A DNA stretch of 64,000 nucleotides from Loripinus fragilis (lineage: Eukaryota; Mollusca; Bivalvia; Lucinida; Lucinidae): contig OZ026520.1 in the NCBI GenBank assembly GCA_964019695.1, positions 92,322,913-92,386,912 on the forward strand, written 5' to 3'. Positions 53,098 through 64,000 of this stretch are shown one piece after another. Under the pieces are notes generated by a model, which was given only the letters and a program-made list of their open reading frames with translations, ran no database searches and had not been told where the DNA came from. The number at the start of each line of letters is the position of its first letter. The stretch's first letter is position 1. The position numbers and the translations under genes were made by a program.

Positions 53098-54012
53098 ATA
53101 CGCGATGGGATACGGACATAATCCCCCCCCGGACAAAACCCCCCCTGCTCATTTTTGTATACGTGGACAAAATCCCCCCCATGAATTTTACAACTAGGAC
53201 ATAATCCCCCCTGGTGAATTTTACAACTAGGACATAATCCCCCCCCCCTGAATTTTACAACTAGGACATAATCCCCCCCCCCCTTATATTACAGCATACA
53301 TCATACCATGTTAACAATTTGGACCCAGATTGTAAGTCCTGATCTGGATCCAAACTGTCTGACAGCATTATAGGGGCCCTGAATTATTTGGAACAAAGCA
53401 TGAAAATGATGATTACTCAGATAATCATGCAATTTACCAGCTAATTGTTACTGTTATAATAAAAGGACAAACAATTTTTAAATTACATTTTATTCAATAA
53501 CATACAAACACCCTTTGATCTCCCATCATTATATTAATCTATATCAGCATTTCAAACCATTAAGTTTTTAAAACTAACACCTATATTTGAGTAACTGTTA
53601 ATTAGGCAATCAGAAAGTTAATTGACCTTAGTAAGACACTCAATTAGACCATAAAATATTAGCACATTTACAACTTAATTTGAGAGTAATTGCTTAATTA
53701 TATATGAGTAAATTTTATTGTTTCAAAACACTATCATGCTGTCATGCAGTTTGGATCCAGCCAGATCAGGACTTACAATCTGGGTCCAAATTATTTACAT
53801 GGTATGATGTATGCTGTAATAGAATGGGGGGGGGGGGTGGTTATGTCCTAGTTGTAAAATTCAGCGGGGGGGATTATGTCCTAGTTGTAAAATTCACCGG
53901 GGGGATTATGTCCTAGTTGTAAAATTCATGGGGGGGATTTTGTCCACGTATACAAAAATGAGCAGGAGGGGTTTTGTCCGGGGGGGATTTTGTCCTACAC
54001 TCATACGCGATG
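53098..54012. mobile_element. Foldback element L with tandem GGATTATGTCCTAGTTG arms, 10-bp duplication
   Basis: Arms of about 250 bp (53108-53360; 53735-54002). Each has several 30-bp units made of a G or C run plus GGATTATGTCCTAGTTG and TAAAATTCA. Both arms continue into TACAGCATACATCATACCAT and a GGACCCAGAT block. The exact 10-bp duplication ATACGCGATG is at 53098-53107 and 54003-54012. No coding region. Confidence 0.85.
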
Positions 54013-54330
54013 TTGTTATGGATGTCATTTCATAATAATACCAAAATACATTCATGTTATTCAATGGTGGCTTATCGGTTTTAATTAATGGCATTATATC
54101 ACTCCCTGATGCAATGACATGTGATAAATTTAAATAGTCTATTTCATAATAAGGGGTTGCTGTTTATATTTATCAAGTCAACCCCTTTGCTTTTAATTAT
54201 TTTTGTTGTGGCAAACAGTGTAGAACCTGATGATTAGCACAAAGCAGTCACTTTATAAAACTACTCCTGATCTAAACACAAAACTTCTGTCTGGCTCAAT
54301 GAAAAAAGTCAATAAGCAATGCTTATTAGA

Positions 54331-55740
54331 TACCCCCCGCACAGTAAGGGTCAATGAAAAAACTTAGTTTTGGCAAGTGATAGTTTAAACCAGCAGACCC
54401 TAGTTTTGAAAAAAAGATTTCAGTAGAATCTGTGAAAACAAGATTTAAGTAGAATCTGTGCAAATGATCTTAAAGCTTGCAATCTGGAACATTTGTTAAG
54501 ATCAAATACACAAAATTATTCACACCTGAGCTCTATATGTCAAAGCTTATACCGAAAAAATAGTCTAAATTCTCATAGATGTCATTTTATCAAAAATTAG
54601 TTTTTCCAAACCAAACTCCTTCATGCATATGTTCAATGTGTCTATATTGTAAAGGCAACATATCAAATTGCTCCATCAAAAACTGTGGTAGGAGTTGATC
54701 GGCCCATGAAGGAACCATCAATGCATACACAAAAGCCTTGTTAGGGGAAAATTGTCTAAGTTCTAACAGCTGTCATCTTGTCAGAAATTATTATTTCCAA
54801 ATCAAATTCCTTCATGCATATGTTCAATATGTCGACACTGTAGTGGCAAAGCATCAAATTGCTCCATCAAAAGCTGTGGTAGGAGTTGATCAGCCCATAT
54901 AGGCACTATTCATGCATATACAAAAACCATATAAGTGAAAAATTGAAGTTCTCACAGCTGTCATTTTGTCAAAAATTATTTTTTTCTGAACCAAACTCCT
55001 TCATGCATATGTTCAATGTATCTATATTGAATGGTCAAAGTATCAAATTGCTCCATCAAAAGCTGTGGTAGAAGATGATCGGCCCATGAAGGCACCATCT
55101 ATGCATATACAAAAGCCTTATTAGGTAAAAATTGTCTAAGTTCTCACAGCTGTCTTTTTGTCAAAAATCATTTTTTCTGGACCAAACTCCTTCATGCATA
55201 TGTTCAATGTGTCTATATTAAATAGGCAAAGTATCAAACTGCTCCATCAAAAGCTGTGGTAGGAGTTGATCGGCCCATGAAGGCACCATCTATGCATATA
55301 CAAAAGCCTTGTTAGGGGAAAATTGTCTAAGTTCTCACAGCTGTCATTTTGTCAAAAATTATTTTTTCTGAACCAAACTCCTTCATGCATATGTTCAATG
55401 TGTTACCATTCTATATGCAATGTATCAAATTGTTCCATCAAAAACTGTGGTAGGAGTTGATTGGCCCATGAAGGCACCATCAATGCATATGAAGGCACCA
55501 TCAATGCATATACAAAAGCCTTATTAGGTAAAAATTGTCTAAGTTCTCACAGCTGTCTTTTTGTCAAAAATCATTTTTTTCTGAACCAAACTCCTTCATG
55601 CATATGTTCAATGTGTTAACATTGTATAGGCAAAGTCTCAAATTGTTCCATCAAAAGCTGTGGTAGGAGTTTATTGGCCCGTGTATGGCCTATAATAGCA
55701 TAAGCATAAAACCCTATACAACAAGAAATGTCACAAACAC
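54331..55740 (+). repeat. Helentron-like tandem-core element 3, unit about 190 bp
   Basis: Left TACCCCCCGCACAGTAAGGG. Units keyed on TGCTCCATCAAAAGCTGTGG at about 54670, 54861, 55050, 55241, 55432 and 55645; each has CTCCTTCATGCATATGTTCA and TTCTCACAGCTGTCATTTTG. A small duplication of about 22 bp lies at 55475-55515. No terminal hairpin of its own; it runs into the next element. Confidence 0.75.
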
Positions 55741-55747
55741 GTGACAA

Positions 55748-57307
55748 ATGCCCCCAAAGGAATTGGTCTAGCATAAGACACATTTGAAGAAAGTAAGCTG
55801 TAATATAGCACGAAAACCTAGAAATGAGGCCAGAAGTCAATGTCAAGGTCAAAGTGACTCAAAATGGTATGCACCACTCAGCCATCCCAAGAGGAATCAC
55901 CACCCCAAATTTGGGATTCCTACATCAAATAATATAGGAGATATGCTCTGGACACAATATTTCTTGAAAACTAGGTCAGAGGTCATATTCACAGTGACCC
56001 AAAAATGGTTTGTGACACTCAGGCATCCCAAGATGCATTTAAATACCAAATTTGGAATTCCTATTTCAAAGATTATTTGAGATATGCACCAGTTTCAAGA
56101 AACTAGGTCAGAGGTCAAGTTCAAGGTCACAGTGACTTAATTATGGTATGCGACACTTCGTCATCCAAAAGATGCATCCACACACCAAATTTTAGATTCC
56201 TACCTCAAATAATATAAGAGATATGCTTTGGACATGATTATTCTAAAAACTAAGTCAGAGGTCAAGGTCACAGTGACCCGAACATGGTACATGACACTCC
56301 GCTGTTCCAAGATGCATCCACACACCAAATATGGAATTCCTAACTCAAAGAATATAAGAGTTGTGCTCCGGACACAATAATTCTTAAAACTAGGTCAGAG
56401 GTCAAGGTCACAGTGGCCCAAAAATGGTATGTGACATTGTCATCCCAAGAGGCATTTACACACCAAATTTGGAATATCTATCTCAAAGAATATAGGAGAT
56501 ATGCACCAGACTCTATGCAGTTTCGAGAAATTAGGTCAGAGGTCAAGTTCAAGGTCACAGTGACCCAATAATGGTATGCGACACTTGGTCATCCCAAGAT
56601 GCATCCACACACCAAATTTGAGATTCCTACCTCAAATAATATAAGAGATGTGCTCCGGACACAATTATTCTAAAAACTAGGTCAGAGGTCAAGGTCACAG
56701 TGACCTGAAAATAATACATGACACTCCGCTATTCCAAGATGCATCCACACACCAAATTTGGAATTCCTAACTCAAAGAATATAAGAGTTGTGCTCCGGAC
56801 ACAATAATTCTTAAAACTAGGTCAGAGGTCAAGGTCACAGTGACCCAAAAATGGCATGTGACACCTCGTCATCCCAAGATGCATTTACACAACAAATTTG
56901 GAATTCCTATCTCAAAGATTATAGGAGATAAGCACCAGACTCAATGCAGTTTTCTAGAAACTAGGTCAGAGGTCAAGTTCAAGGTTGCAGTGACCCAATT
57001 ATGGTACGCGACACTTCGTCATCCCAAGATGCATCCAAACACCAAATTTGAGATTCCTACCTCAAATAATATAAGAGATATGCTCCGGACAAGATTATTC
57101 TAAAAACTAGGTCAGAGGTCAAGGTCAAGGTCACAGTGACCCGAAAATGGTACGCGACACTCCCCCATCCCAAGATGTATCCACACACCAAATTTGGAAT
57201 TCCTACCTCAAAGAATATAGGAGATATGGACCGGACACGAAAGCGGGACGGACACACGGACGGACAATGCAATTACTATATGCCTCCCAAAGTTCCTTTG
57301 GGGGCAT
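55748..57307 (+). mobile_element. Helentron-like tandem-core element 4, ten units of about 142 bp
   Basis: Perfect 15-bp inverted termini ATGCCCCCAAAGGAA (55748-55762) and TTCCTTTGGGGGCAT (57293-57307). Units keyed on GATGCATCCACACACC at about 55892, 56033, 56174, 56313, 56453, 56600, 56740, 56881, 57031 and 57177. The 3' end has GGACGGACACACGGACGGAC and a hairpin ATGCCTCCCAAAG / CTTTGGGGGCAT. Frames inside are not genes. Confidence 0.85.
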
Positions 57308-57645
57308 AAAAAGCCATTTAGAACTACAAAGGGAAATAACTCTAATAGAATTGGCCCCTAGCCCTTTCTTTTTTGTTTAAAGTATTTGTCTTGCATATAT
57401 GAACATGTTTGCAAGGTTTGGTGAAAATCCAGCCATGACTCTTCAAGATATTAAGGAAACAAAGCGTTACGGACGGACGCACGCACGGACAACGTGAAAA
57501 CAGTATACCCCCCGCAAACTTCCAGCCATGACTCTTCAAGATATTAAGGAAACAAAGCGTTACGGACAGACGCATGCACGGACGGACGGACAACGTGAAA
57601 ACAGTATACCCCACCACAAACAAAGTTTGCGGGGGGTATAAAAAA
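57308..57645 (+). mobile_element. Helentron-like element 5 with duplicated 3' end
   Basis: AAAGGGAAATAACTCTAATA, TTTGCAAGGTTTGGTGAAAA, then CCAGCCATGACTCTTCAAGA to CAGTATACCCC twice (57430-57520 and 57522-57610). The second copy ends in the full hairpin with GTTTGCGGGGGGTATA. Confidence 0.75.
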
Positions 57646-57779
57646 GTCCTATGATATGGGCCTCGTAGCGACAAAACCTGTCTTCAGGGTTTTGGACAAA
57701 GCGAGACTCAAACCAGTCCCCTACATATACAGGGAATAGCTAGAAAATTGAAATTTTGCTGTAGCAAGTGTAAATATGA

Positions 57780-57905
57780 TACTTTCCAAAACGTGAAAAA
57801 CAAGGGCGCTGATCAGACTGCGCTGATGCGCAGTCTGGTCTGCACCTGTGTTGTTCGCAATGCCCTGAAGACAGGTTTTCTGGCGTCAAGGCCCATATGA
57901 GGGTC
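57780..57905. repeat. Hairpin repeat, CAGACTGCGC core
   Basis: GATCAGACTGCGC TGAT GCGCAGTCTGGTC at about 57811-57841. Confidence 0.7.
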
Positions 57906-58458
57906 ATTTGCAAGATATTGAGCACAACTTATTTAGTAATTCTTCTTTATACTCAGAGTTAAACAAAATATACTTATCAATTAATGAACATCAGCCTTTG
58001 CATCTGCTCAGTCTGATCAGCGATTTTGTTGCTCATGCAATAAAATCAGTTTTTCTAATGACAGGACCCATATAACATTTATCCATTTCTGCAGACAAAT
58101 GACCCATTTTTTGCTGTAGGTTTTACACCTTCAAAAACTATAAAATTTTATGCACATTTGTTCACTGTTTTAATGTTACAAGGTCAGATTAAATGCTTAC
58201 CAAATGACCCTCATATTTGATCACATTTTTTACGCTGGGCACTGGAGTTATCCTTGTCTTGTCAAACCCTGATTTATCCTTTTTTGAAAACACTATAGAT
58301 CCAGATCATCTGGCATCAGTATACACACTGTTTTCCAATCTGATTGAAGATAACATGGTTTACAACTGGAATGCTGAAGGTTAACAGGATAAAAATTGTG
58401 GAGGAGTGTTGTACATAAAAACATTCAGCATGACAAGGGTAAATGTCTATTTATAGAT
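57906..58458. other. Unassigned with hairpin fragments
   Basis: TCTGCTCAGTCTGATCAGCG (58004) and TAGATCCAGATCATCTGGCA (58286) are half-hairpin pieces; nothing else recognised. Confidence 0.4.
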
Positions 58459-58686
58459 TTAACCCTTAAAGCGCCAAGAAAAAAGTGCATCTGAAAATGT
58501 CGTCTGCTGAAGTTGTCTGCTGCAAATAATTGCCTAACATTACTGACGAATTAAGTATAGAAGCAAGCAGCGTGGACACAGAACTTGTGATCTGGGTCCA
58601 CAATGTTTGCCATAGAGGCTTCTTAAAACATTTCAGCAGACGAGAATAGCAGACGACTTTTGTTGCGATTGGCGCATTAAGGGTTA
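58459..58686. mobile_element. Hairpin MITE family A, copy 4
   Basis: TTAACCCTTAAAGCGCCAAG and ATTGGCGCATTAAGGGTTAA; the core is decayed (ACAGAACTTGTGATCTGG), otherwise parallel to 22737-22981. Confidence 0.75.
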
Positions 58687-58689
58687 ATC

Positions 58690-59416
58690 AAACAGTTTGG
58701 CTCACAATACCTGCATTGTGGCTCATACCTGACATTATAGAAAAAAAATGAAAAAAAGAAGACAAATGAAAACAAAAACATGTAACAAAAACAAGCAAGC
58801 ATTTGTGCGCTTAAATGCATATTATTAATTGGAGATTGGATGAGAATAAAAATAATGTATAGCAGTCTTTTTAAAAAGCTGTACTTGGTGTCCATAGCAC
58901 TGGCCTGCTCTTTTAACTCTAAAAATGGCAACTTTGATTCGCAGCAGATATTTTGCAATATTCATTGCAATTGTAGAAACCAACCTAGGCTTGATATTTT
59001 CTTAGAGCCCACATTATTTTGTTATTTTCTCTGCCGCTTTTTAATTGTTACATATTGAAGAAACACAATGTTCAGCACAGTCTTATCTTAGGCCTGGCAG
59101 ATTTTTTTTATTAGTTGATTTATGTGATTTTTTTTTTCAGATTTAGGGTCGAGGTGATGAAAAAACCCTCTGAAAATAGCCAGTTAACTGGTCACTTTAA
59201 GAGCTTTTTTTTTTTAAATATATCAAAAAAAAACAAACAAACAGTAAAACTAGTAAGGTAAAGCATCAGTTTGTGTTAAATCTGTAAATATTTCATCATT
59301 TTCCTAAAAATCTGGACAGGACAATAAATTTTAACAGTGTCACTCTCAAAATTACACAGACAGAACCTCAAAAATATGTTATTTTTTTTCAACGAAACAA
59401 ATAATGTATTTGGAGT
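58690..59416. other. Unassigned AT-rich sequence
   Basis: No exon or repeat boundary recognised; several T or A runs. Confidence 0.4.
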
Positions 59417-60594
59417 CAGGGCTTATTTTTGGCCGATTTTATAGCCGTTATTCGGTTATATTCCCAATGCCAAAAAGTATCTTTTTTTCCCAATTTTCAG
59501 AGGAAAATTCCCAATTTCAAGTCTTAAATTTTTTTTAAAACAAATCATCAATTTGTCTAGTAAAATTTGGCTTAAAAATGTGTGTACAGCATGTGTATTC
59601 AGGGTTCCCAATCACGAAAATTAGCGTGGTGTGAACCGGATGTTTACATTTTTCTACCGACGGCTGTTATCGGTCGTGTATAAATTTAACCTGCCGTTTA
59701 ATTATCAGGGCCCAGGGGTGTTATGTCCTCTGACCATCGGCATATCAGCGGTGGATTACTTCTTTGTTTTAATAGATAATTGCCCCTGTAAGTGCAACAT
59801 TAAAACTTGTTCTCCCGATGCATAAAAGATAAATACCAAACAGCTAAAAAAATAGCTAGTTTAATTTGGTACATCTGTGTGTAAGGATGGGACTCAAGTG
59901 AGATGGAAAATTAAAGAGGTAAGATTTTATTTTGACTATCTTGTATCTGTCTCTTGTCTATCAAACCTGAAGAAGTTGGTACTTTGGTGTAAGTTTCTGT
60001 AGTTCAAAGTACCCCACCCACTTCTTCAGTTTTCTATCTTATCCCTACTTTATGATGGCTGGGGAAAAGGGCTGGGTGTGAACAAAAAAGCATTATGTAT
60101 AGGGGAACCCCTGCCCAATTTTTTTTTCAGTGTGTTAACTTAGTCATTTTCCAAGTCATTTTCCAGGAAATTCTGTTTATGGTTAGCCCTGCTCAATTTT
60201 TAGTGTGGGTTTGCATAGTGATTTTTAAGCAGTTAAAAACAAATCTAGGTATACACTGTGCTTTAAAAAAGAGTGGCTGTCAGAGTTTTTGTGGCTTCAT
60301 GTACCCTCTAAAAATGAACCACCAAAATTTTACCCTAGAGGGCACCCTAAAAAAATATGAGTGGGAACACTGGGATTCTGGGAATATTCAGCATTGCACA
60401 GTCTCATATAATACATCATGCAATTCTGATTATAACTTAACAGTACAGCCAAATTCAGATAAATATGATGTATTTTATGATTTGACAATATAGCAAAGGA
60501 CACTAAAAAATTCCCAATTTGGGGCGTTTGCACGCTAAAATTCCCAATTCCAGGGGTATGGGTCATTGTCCCAAAATGGTGAAAATAAGCCCTG
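59417..60594. mobile_element. 1.18-kb element with CAGGGCTTATTTT termini
   Basis: CAGGGCTTATTTT (59417-59429) and AAAATAAGCCCTG (60582-60594) are perfect 13-bp inverted ends. GGAGT is directly repeated at 59412-59416 and 60595-60599. Subterminal TTCCCAATT motifs occur near both ends. No transposase seen; CAGGG ends recall hAT, though an 8-bp duplication is not evident. Confidence 0.6.
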
Positions 60595-60699
60595 GGAGTC
60601 GGCGGATAAAATTTAGCAATAATTTTAGAAATTAATTTGTTTTTTACTTTCCGGAAAATTACAGTTTGAGGGTTTGTAAATCAACTAATAAAAAAATTC

Positions 60700-60850
60700 T
60701 GGCCTTAACTATGGAGCAGTCTGATCAGTGCTCAGTGTTTGCTTCCATGAAAATATCTAGTCTGAAGTGTACTTGAAAATATGCAGCAGACAAAAAAAGC
60801 AGAGGAAAATTTCAGGGCATAAAGATAATGATGTGACAAGGGTTAATGAA
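60700..60850. repeat. Decayed hairpin repeat
   Basis: GGAGCAGTCTGATCAGTGCT, then TATCTAGTCTGAAGTGTACT and TATGCAGCAGACAAAAAAGC. Confidence 0.45.
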
Positions 60851-60910
60851 TTTCAGTTTTAGTCTTAATTCATGATGAGAAAATGATCATTTAACTGAGA
60901 TTTCTTTATA

Positions 60911-62272
60911 CGAGGGACGTTTTTTATGTTCGTAGAGAGGTCGATTTAATGAAAACGGCGAAAGTAAATGCATACATCATGCATATATTTGGAAAGATCG
61001 AGCTTTTATCTGTACATGCAACCTAAAATTATTTCAAAATACATTACTTTAATGTCTTCTGCAAGACATACCTATATATCGCACACTGGAAATATGGTAG
61101 AAATATGATATTTATTGACTTAGTCTCTGACAGAACGTTAGTAACAATTGCATGAAAATTGGTCCATAGCCATACAGAGCTTCTGCAAATTTGGCTGCAG
61201 ATCAAGGACACCACGTGCTTCAATATTATATAAACATTTAAAGCAAATACGCAGCAATTATTGTATAGGGAAGATTTGTTTGGAACCTCAGCAATTGAAC
61301 AGTAGGCATATACACTTTTATTGTAAAAATTTGACACAAGTGGAAGTTGGATACGGGCTTTTGAATGTGGCTTAATATGTTAGCTGTAAAGTAGTATTAT
61401 GATTTTTCTTCTTTATATGGTAGATGGGAGTGTTATGGTAATTTTCATCCCAAAACAAAGTTAATTCTTTTGTTTTATTAGAAATTAACTGCAAAATAAA
61501 TAGCCTAGGGGGTGCTAAAATTCCTTATTTTGTACATAAATGACGTCATGGAGCGTTACTATATATATAAAATACATAAAAAGTGCTTTTGTGTCTCTAA
61601 ACAGGTGTTGAAATTACAGCAATAAGAAAATAATGCAGATCTGATTGTTAATGTGTTTTCTACGCAGAGTTGATTTACCCCACCCACTTTTTATAACATG
61701 GGGGTATGCCAGTAACGGAAGTTGCCAGTTACACATTTAAAATGATACATCAATATAACTACTGACGAATGATTGAGTATATCATGTGCTATGCAAAACC
61801 AGAAGAAATTTTAAAATTTGTTCAAAATCGTAATTTTAACAGATATAACAACTAGCACTTGAATGTGATTATTTTGGTATATTAATGGGTGTTTTAAAAT
61901 TGTTATAAAAGAGCAAACAACATGCTTATAGTTTTGCTGCACTTGTCTACGATTAGCGTTTGAATAATTAATTTTGATGGTGCAAAACAAAAATCGGCTT
62001 GAATAATGCTTATATCACCATAGCCAATGGAACTTGACAGCGTCTAATTTCCTGCTTGCTGCGTGGTTAAAATGGCATGGATTTCGACCAGTCTCCTTTT
62101 CTATGCCTATTCAATGCTATATATCATGACCGAACTAAGCGCTAATGATGTAAAATTTACATCAGCTGATAGACAAAAGCTAGACCTTTCAAAATATATA
62201 TACTTATGGTACCGTAAATTCTATATTTATAGAGATACAGCCCGATTCTACGTACATAAAAAATGACCCTCG
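60911..62272. mobile_element. Mariner-like element (non-coding), TA duplication
   Basis: CGAGGGACGTTTTTTATGTT and the inverse CGAGGGTCATTTTTTATGTA, 23 of the first 26 positions matching, with flanking TA at 60909-60910 and 62273-62274. Inner arms also pair (TTTGGAAAGATCGAGCTTTT against 62170-62200). The 1362-bp length is typical of mariner, but no transposase motifs were recognised in any frame. Confidence 0.6.
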
Positions 62273-62291
62273 TAAGTGTGAGTGATAAGAT

Positions 62292-62524
62292 TTGAGCCAG
62301 TGCATGAGATTTCTAACAATGTGGCATTTTGACTCAGAAAGCCTCTGCAGCCTCCTTTTAAGCTTAGAAACTCCAGATGGTGTTCAGTCAGTACCTTAAT
62401 AATCATTGAATACTCAAGTGACTAGCAACGGCTCTGATTAGACTGCTCGTAAGTGCAGGCTGATCTGAGGCTTTGCTGGTCGCACATACCACATTGTTGG
62501 AAATCTCAGGCACTGGCTCATTTT
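62292..62524. mobile_element. MITE family F, copy 5
   Basis: TTGAGCCAGTGCATGAGATT and GGAAATCTCAGGCACTGGCTC; interior TCCTTTTAAGCTTAGAAACT and CGGCTCTGATTAGACTGC. Confidence 0.7.
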
Positions 62525-62529
62525 ATGTG

Positions 62530-63335
62530 AATCCACAAATTTAAAACAATTTTTATCATAATACCACATTGTTCACAGAACCAAAGCATGTAAGAAACTC
62601 ATCCAAGCATAATTGGAGAACTCGCTCCTCCCTCCCCCCTGCCATTTAAAACATTAGAACCCTGTCAAAGTTGGATTTAATATATCAGGAAGGTTTTATA
62701 TCATATTGGCAGCTATATACCTAACAGTCTGATTGGAGTCTCAACTGCTTGCCCTAGCAACTCCTCTGATAGTTCAGCTGACTTGCTCTAATTTTAGACC
62801 AAGTTTGGAAAGGAGTTATGGTTTATGAATATTTACAGTAAATAAGTATCCTTTCAAATCAGGACTACTTTTCTATTGTTTAACTCTTTAAGTGCTGAAC
62901 TTCTAAAATAGAATCTTCCAGTTGATCATCTGGACTATTCCATCCTAGTTTTCAATAAAAAATTGCTGAAGGAATCAAACAGTCGCCGATCAGGGACTAT
63001 TTTGTTTCTACATGCACTTCCTGTGCCTATTTTGTTTCTAAATGCACTTCCTGTCTAAGTAATTTGATTCTGGCACTCAGAGAGTTAAGGAGAAAATGGT
63101 TTTCCTGGTAGATTTTGTTTGAGTTGATGTTTTATGTTCCAGTAAACCATCTTTCAGTCATGTTGGGATGTTTATCTTGCTATTAACAGTAATAAGCAGC
63201 GGATACTTTCCTGGTATACAAATCCCAGTCCAATTAGAGGCTTTTCTAAAAGGAAACAAATTGCTCTCACAGAGAGTAGAGTAAATTAAGATGTAAAGAA
63301 ATTTAGCTTTTCACCTGCTACGAACCAATGCATGT
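62530..63335. other. Unassigned sequence, 3' side of the HDHD5-like gene
   Basis: Contains a short direct repeat (CTATTTTGTTTCTAAATGCA-like, 62997 and 63026) and a weak SINE D relic near 63123-63240. No exon recognised. Confidence 0.4.
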
Positions 63336-63505
63336 AAAAGTGTCATCTGCAATGGTCGTCTACTGCATTAATTTCAGATTACAGTGTGGACCCTGGTCAG
63401 ACTGCTCCTAGAGGAGCAGTCTGGTCTGGGTCTACACTGTTTACTAGAGAGACATTTTAAAAGGATCAGTAGAGTAAGCAGACGACAATCAGTCACGATT
63501 AGCAG
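63335..63505. mobile_element. Hairpin MITE (family A related)
   Basis: AGTGTCATCTGCAATGGTCG and TAAGCAGACGACAATCAGTC outer motifs; core CAGACTGCTCC TAGA GGAGCAGTCTG flanked by GTGTGGACCCTG / TCTGGGTCTACACTG. Confidence 0.7.
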
Positions 63506-63665
63506 CCAAAAAGTTAGCTTCTTTAAAAATGCATCAATATATAAAAATCCTGATGGGGATCAACAGTATGAATAATGCTTATTTGCATAACTAATTAAAA
63601 GTACCATAAACTAGGAGTTAAGATGTAGGGCAATTCAACGATGTATCACTACAAAACAATAATCA

Positions 63666-64000
63666 TCAAGACCCACGGAAATCCTCCTGTTTGAATACAA
63701 GTTTCACAGCATCAAGCACATTTTGTGCCACATATTTAGGCTCAGTTAGTAGCGGATCAAGAACAAAATCTCTGTGATTATGATTTGACACTCGAGTTCT
63801 TGCACCTGAGCCGTATGTTACATAGTCATGAGAAGAATGGTACACTCCCGTACAGACTAGAATTGATTCACAATTCTCCGCATAAACTTCCGGGGTCTCG
63901 TCAAACCCTCTCACTTCCAGTATATCATCATCAGAATCATCTGCCAAGGCACCCACATGCGGGCCAATGTTCTGGCGGGCTTTCTGTTTGAGAATGGGCA
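63666..64000 (-). CDS. HDHD5: HDHD5/CECR5-like protein, C-terminal exon (partial)
   Basis: The minus frame is open from the window edge to a TGA at 63666-63668, giving about 110 residues. Recognisable family signature: ESILVCTGVY, then NHRDFVLDP, then a C-terminal AVKLVFKQED segment. This order (strand ending in CTGVY, HRD motif, V..DAV.LVF) is the C-terminus of HDHD5, also called CECR5, a HAD-superfamily protein reported in mitochondria. The HAD catalytic aspartates lie in upstream exons beyond the window. An acidic stretch (DDSDDDILE) precedes the conserved part. The acceptor of this exon is beyond 64000. Downstream (below 63666) I see no canonical AATAAA close by; an AATAAG variant sits at 63578-63583. 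Family call is from recalled motifs, not a search. Confidence 0.82.
   Translation of the reverse strand, partial: PILKQKARQNIGPHVGALADDSDDDILEVRGFDETPEVYAENCESILVCTGVYHSSHDYVTYGSGARTRVSNHNHRDFVLDPLLTEPKYVAQNVLDAVKLVFKQEDFRGS

Noticed and set aside
55860..57270. Frames of 71-98 codons in the tandem core
   Set aside because: Same peptide words recur with each 142-bp unit in several frames; explained by the Helentron-like tandem repeat.
60095..60493. 132-codon frame as a gene
   Set aside because: Lies inside the 59417-60594 terminal-inverted-repeat element, opposite another open frame, with low-complexity codon use and no recognised motif.

Overview
This window is eukaryotic: AT-rich, no operons, exons bounded by GT..AG sites, and wall-to-wall transposon debris. 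A lophotrochozoan, most likely a bivalve mollusc, is suggested by tandem-core elements that end in (GGAC)n plus a hairpin (the pearl/Helentron type common in bivalves), by abundant fold-back MITEs, and by degenerate MULE-like and THAP/hAT-like transposase fragments. The species is not determined; a Dreissena-like heterodont is only a guess.

Conventional coding sequence is sparse. At the right edge (63666-64000, minus) lies the terminal exon of an HDHD5/CECR5-like HAD-family gene. A second, unidentified minus-strand gene is inferred from an initiator exon (48766-48932) and an internal exon (15783-16029). Both have good splice sites and compatible phases. They imply a long intron of about 32.7 kb, or several introns, filled with repeats. 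Nine CCAAT/ATTGG boxes lie 150-460 bp upstream of the initiator exon. A short initiator-exon-like module (ATG plus 11 codons and a donor) occurs twice, inverted, at 24681 and 33614.

Layout. 0-3.4 kb: degenerate BED/hAT-type gene with an intron. 3.7-14.3 kb: at least four decayed MULE-like transposase copies. They end in an 11-unit array of a 60-codon transposase module, split by a THAP-bearing DNA transposon with AT target duplication. 14.3-28.5 kb: MITEs, a 2.3-kb and a 1.6-kb terminal-inverted-repeat element, a foldback element and SINE pieces. 28.56-32.3 kb: a 3.7-kb minisatellite of a 17-bp unit with a higher-order duplication. 32.3-45.5 kb: dispersed repeats, a nested Helentron-like composite, two SINEs with flanking duplications, and little-recognised sequence. 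45.5-48.5 kb: a Helentron-like composite invaded by one foldback element, which was invaded by a second, which carries a TTAA-flanked MITE. 49-58.7 kb: hairpin MITEs, a foldback element with 10-bp target duplication, and three Helentron-like tandem-core elements. 58.7-63.6 kb: a 1.2-kb and a mariner-like 1.36-kb terminal-inverted-repeat element.

The most unusual material is the mobile DNA. Several foldback families have arms made of short tandem repeats, hairpin MITEs have palindromic cores that are swapped wholesale yet stay self-complementary, and part of a transposase coding exon has become a satellite.
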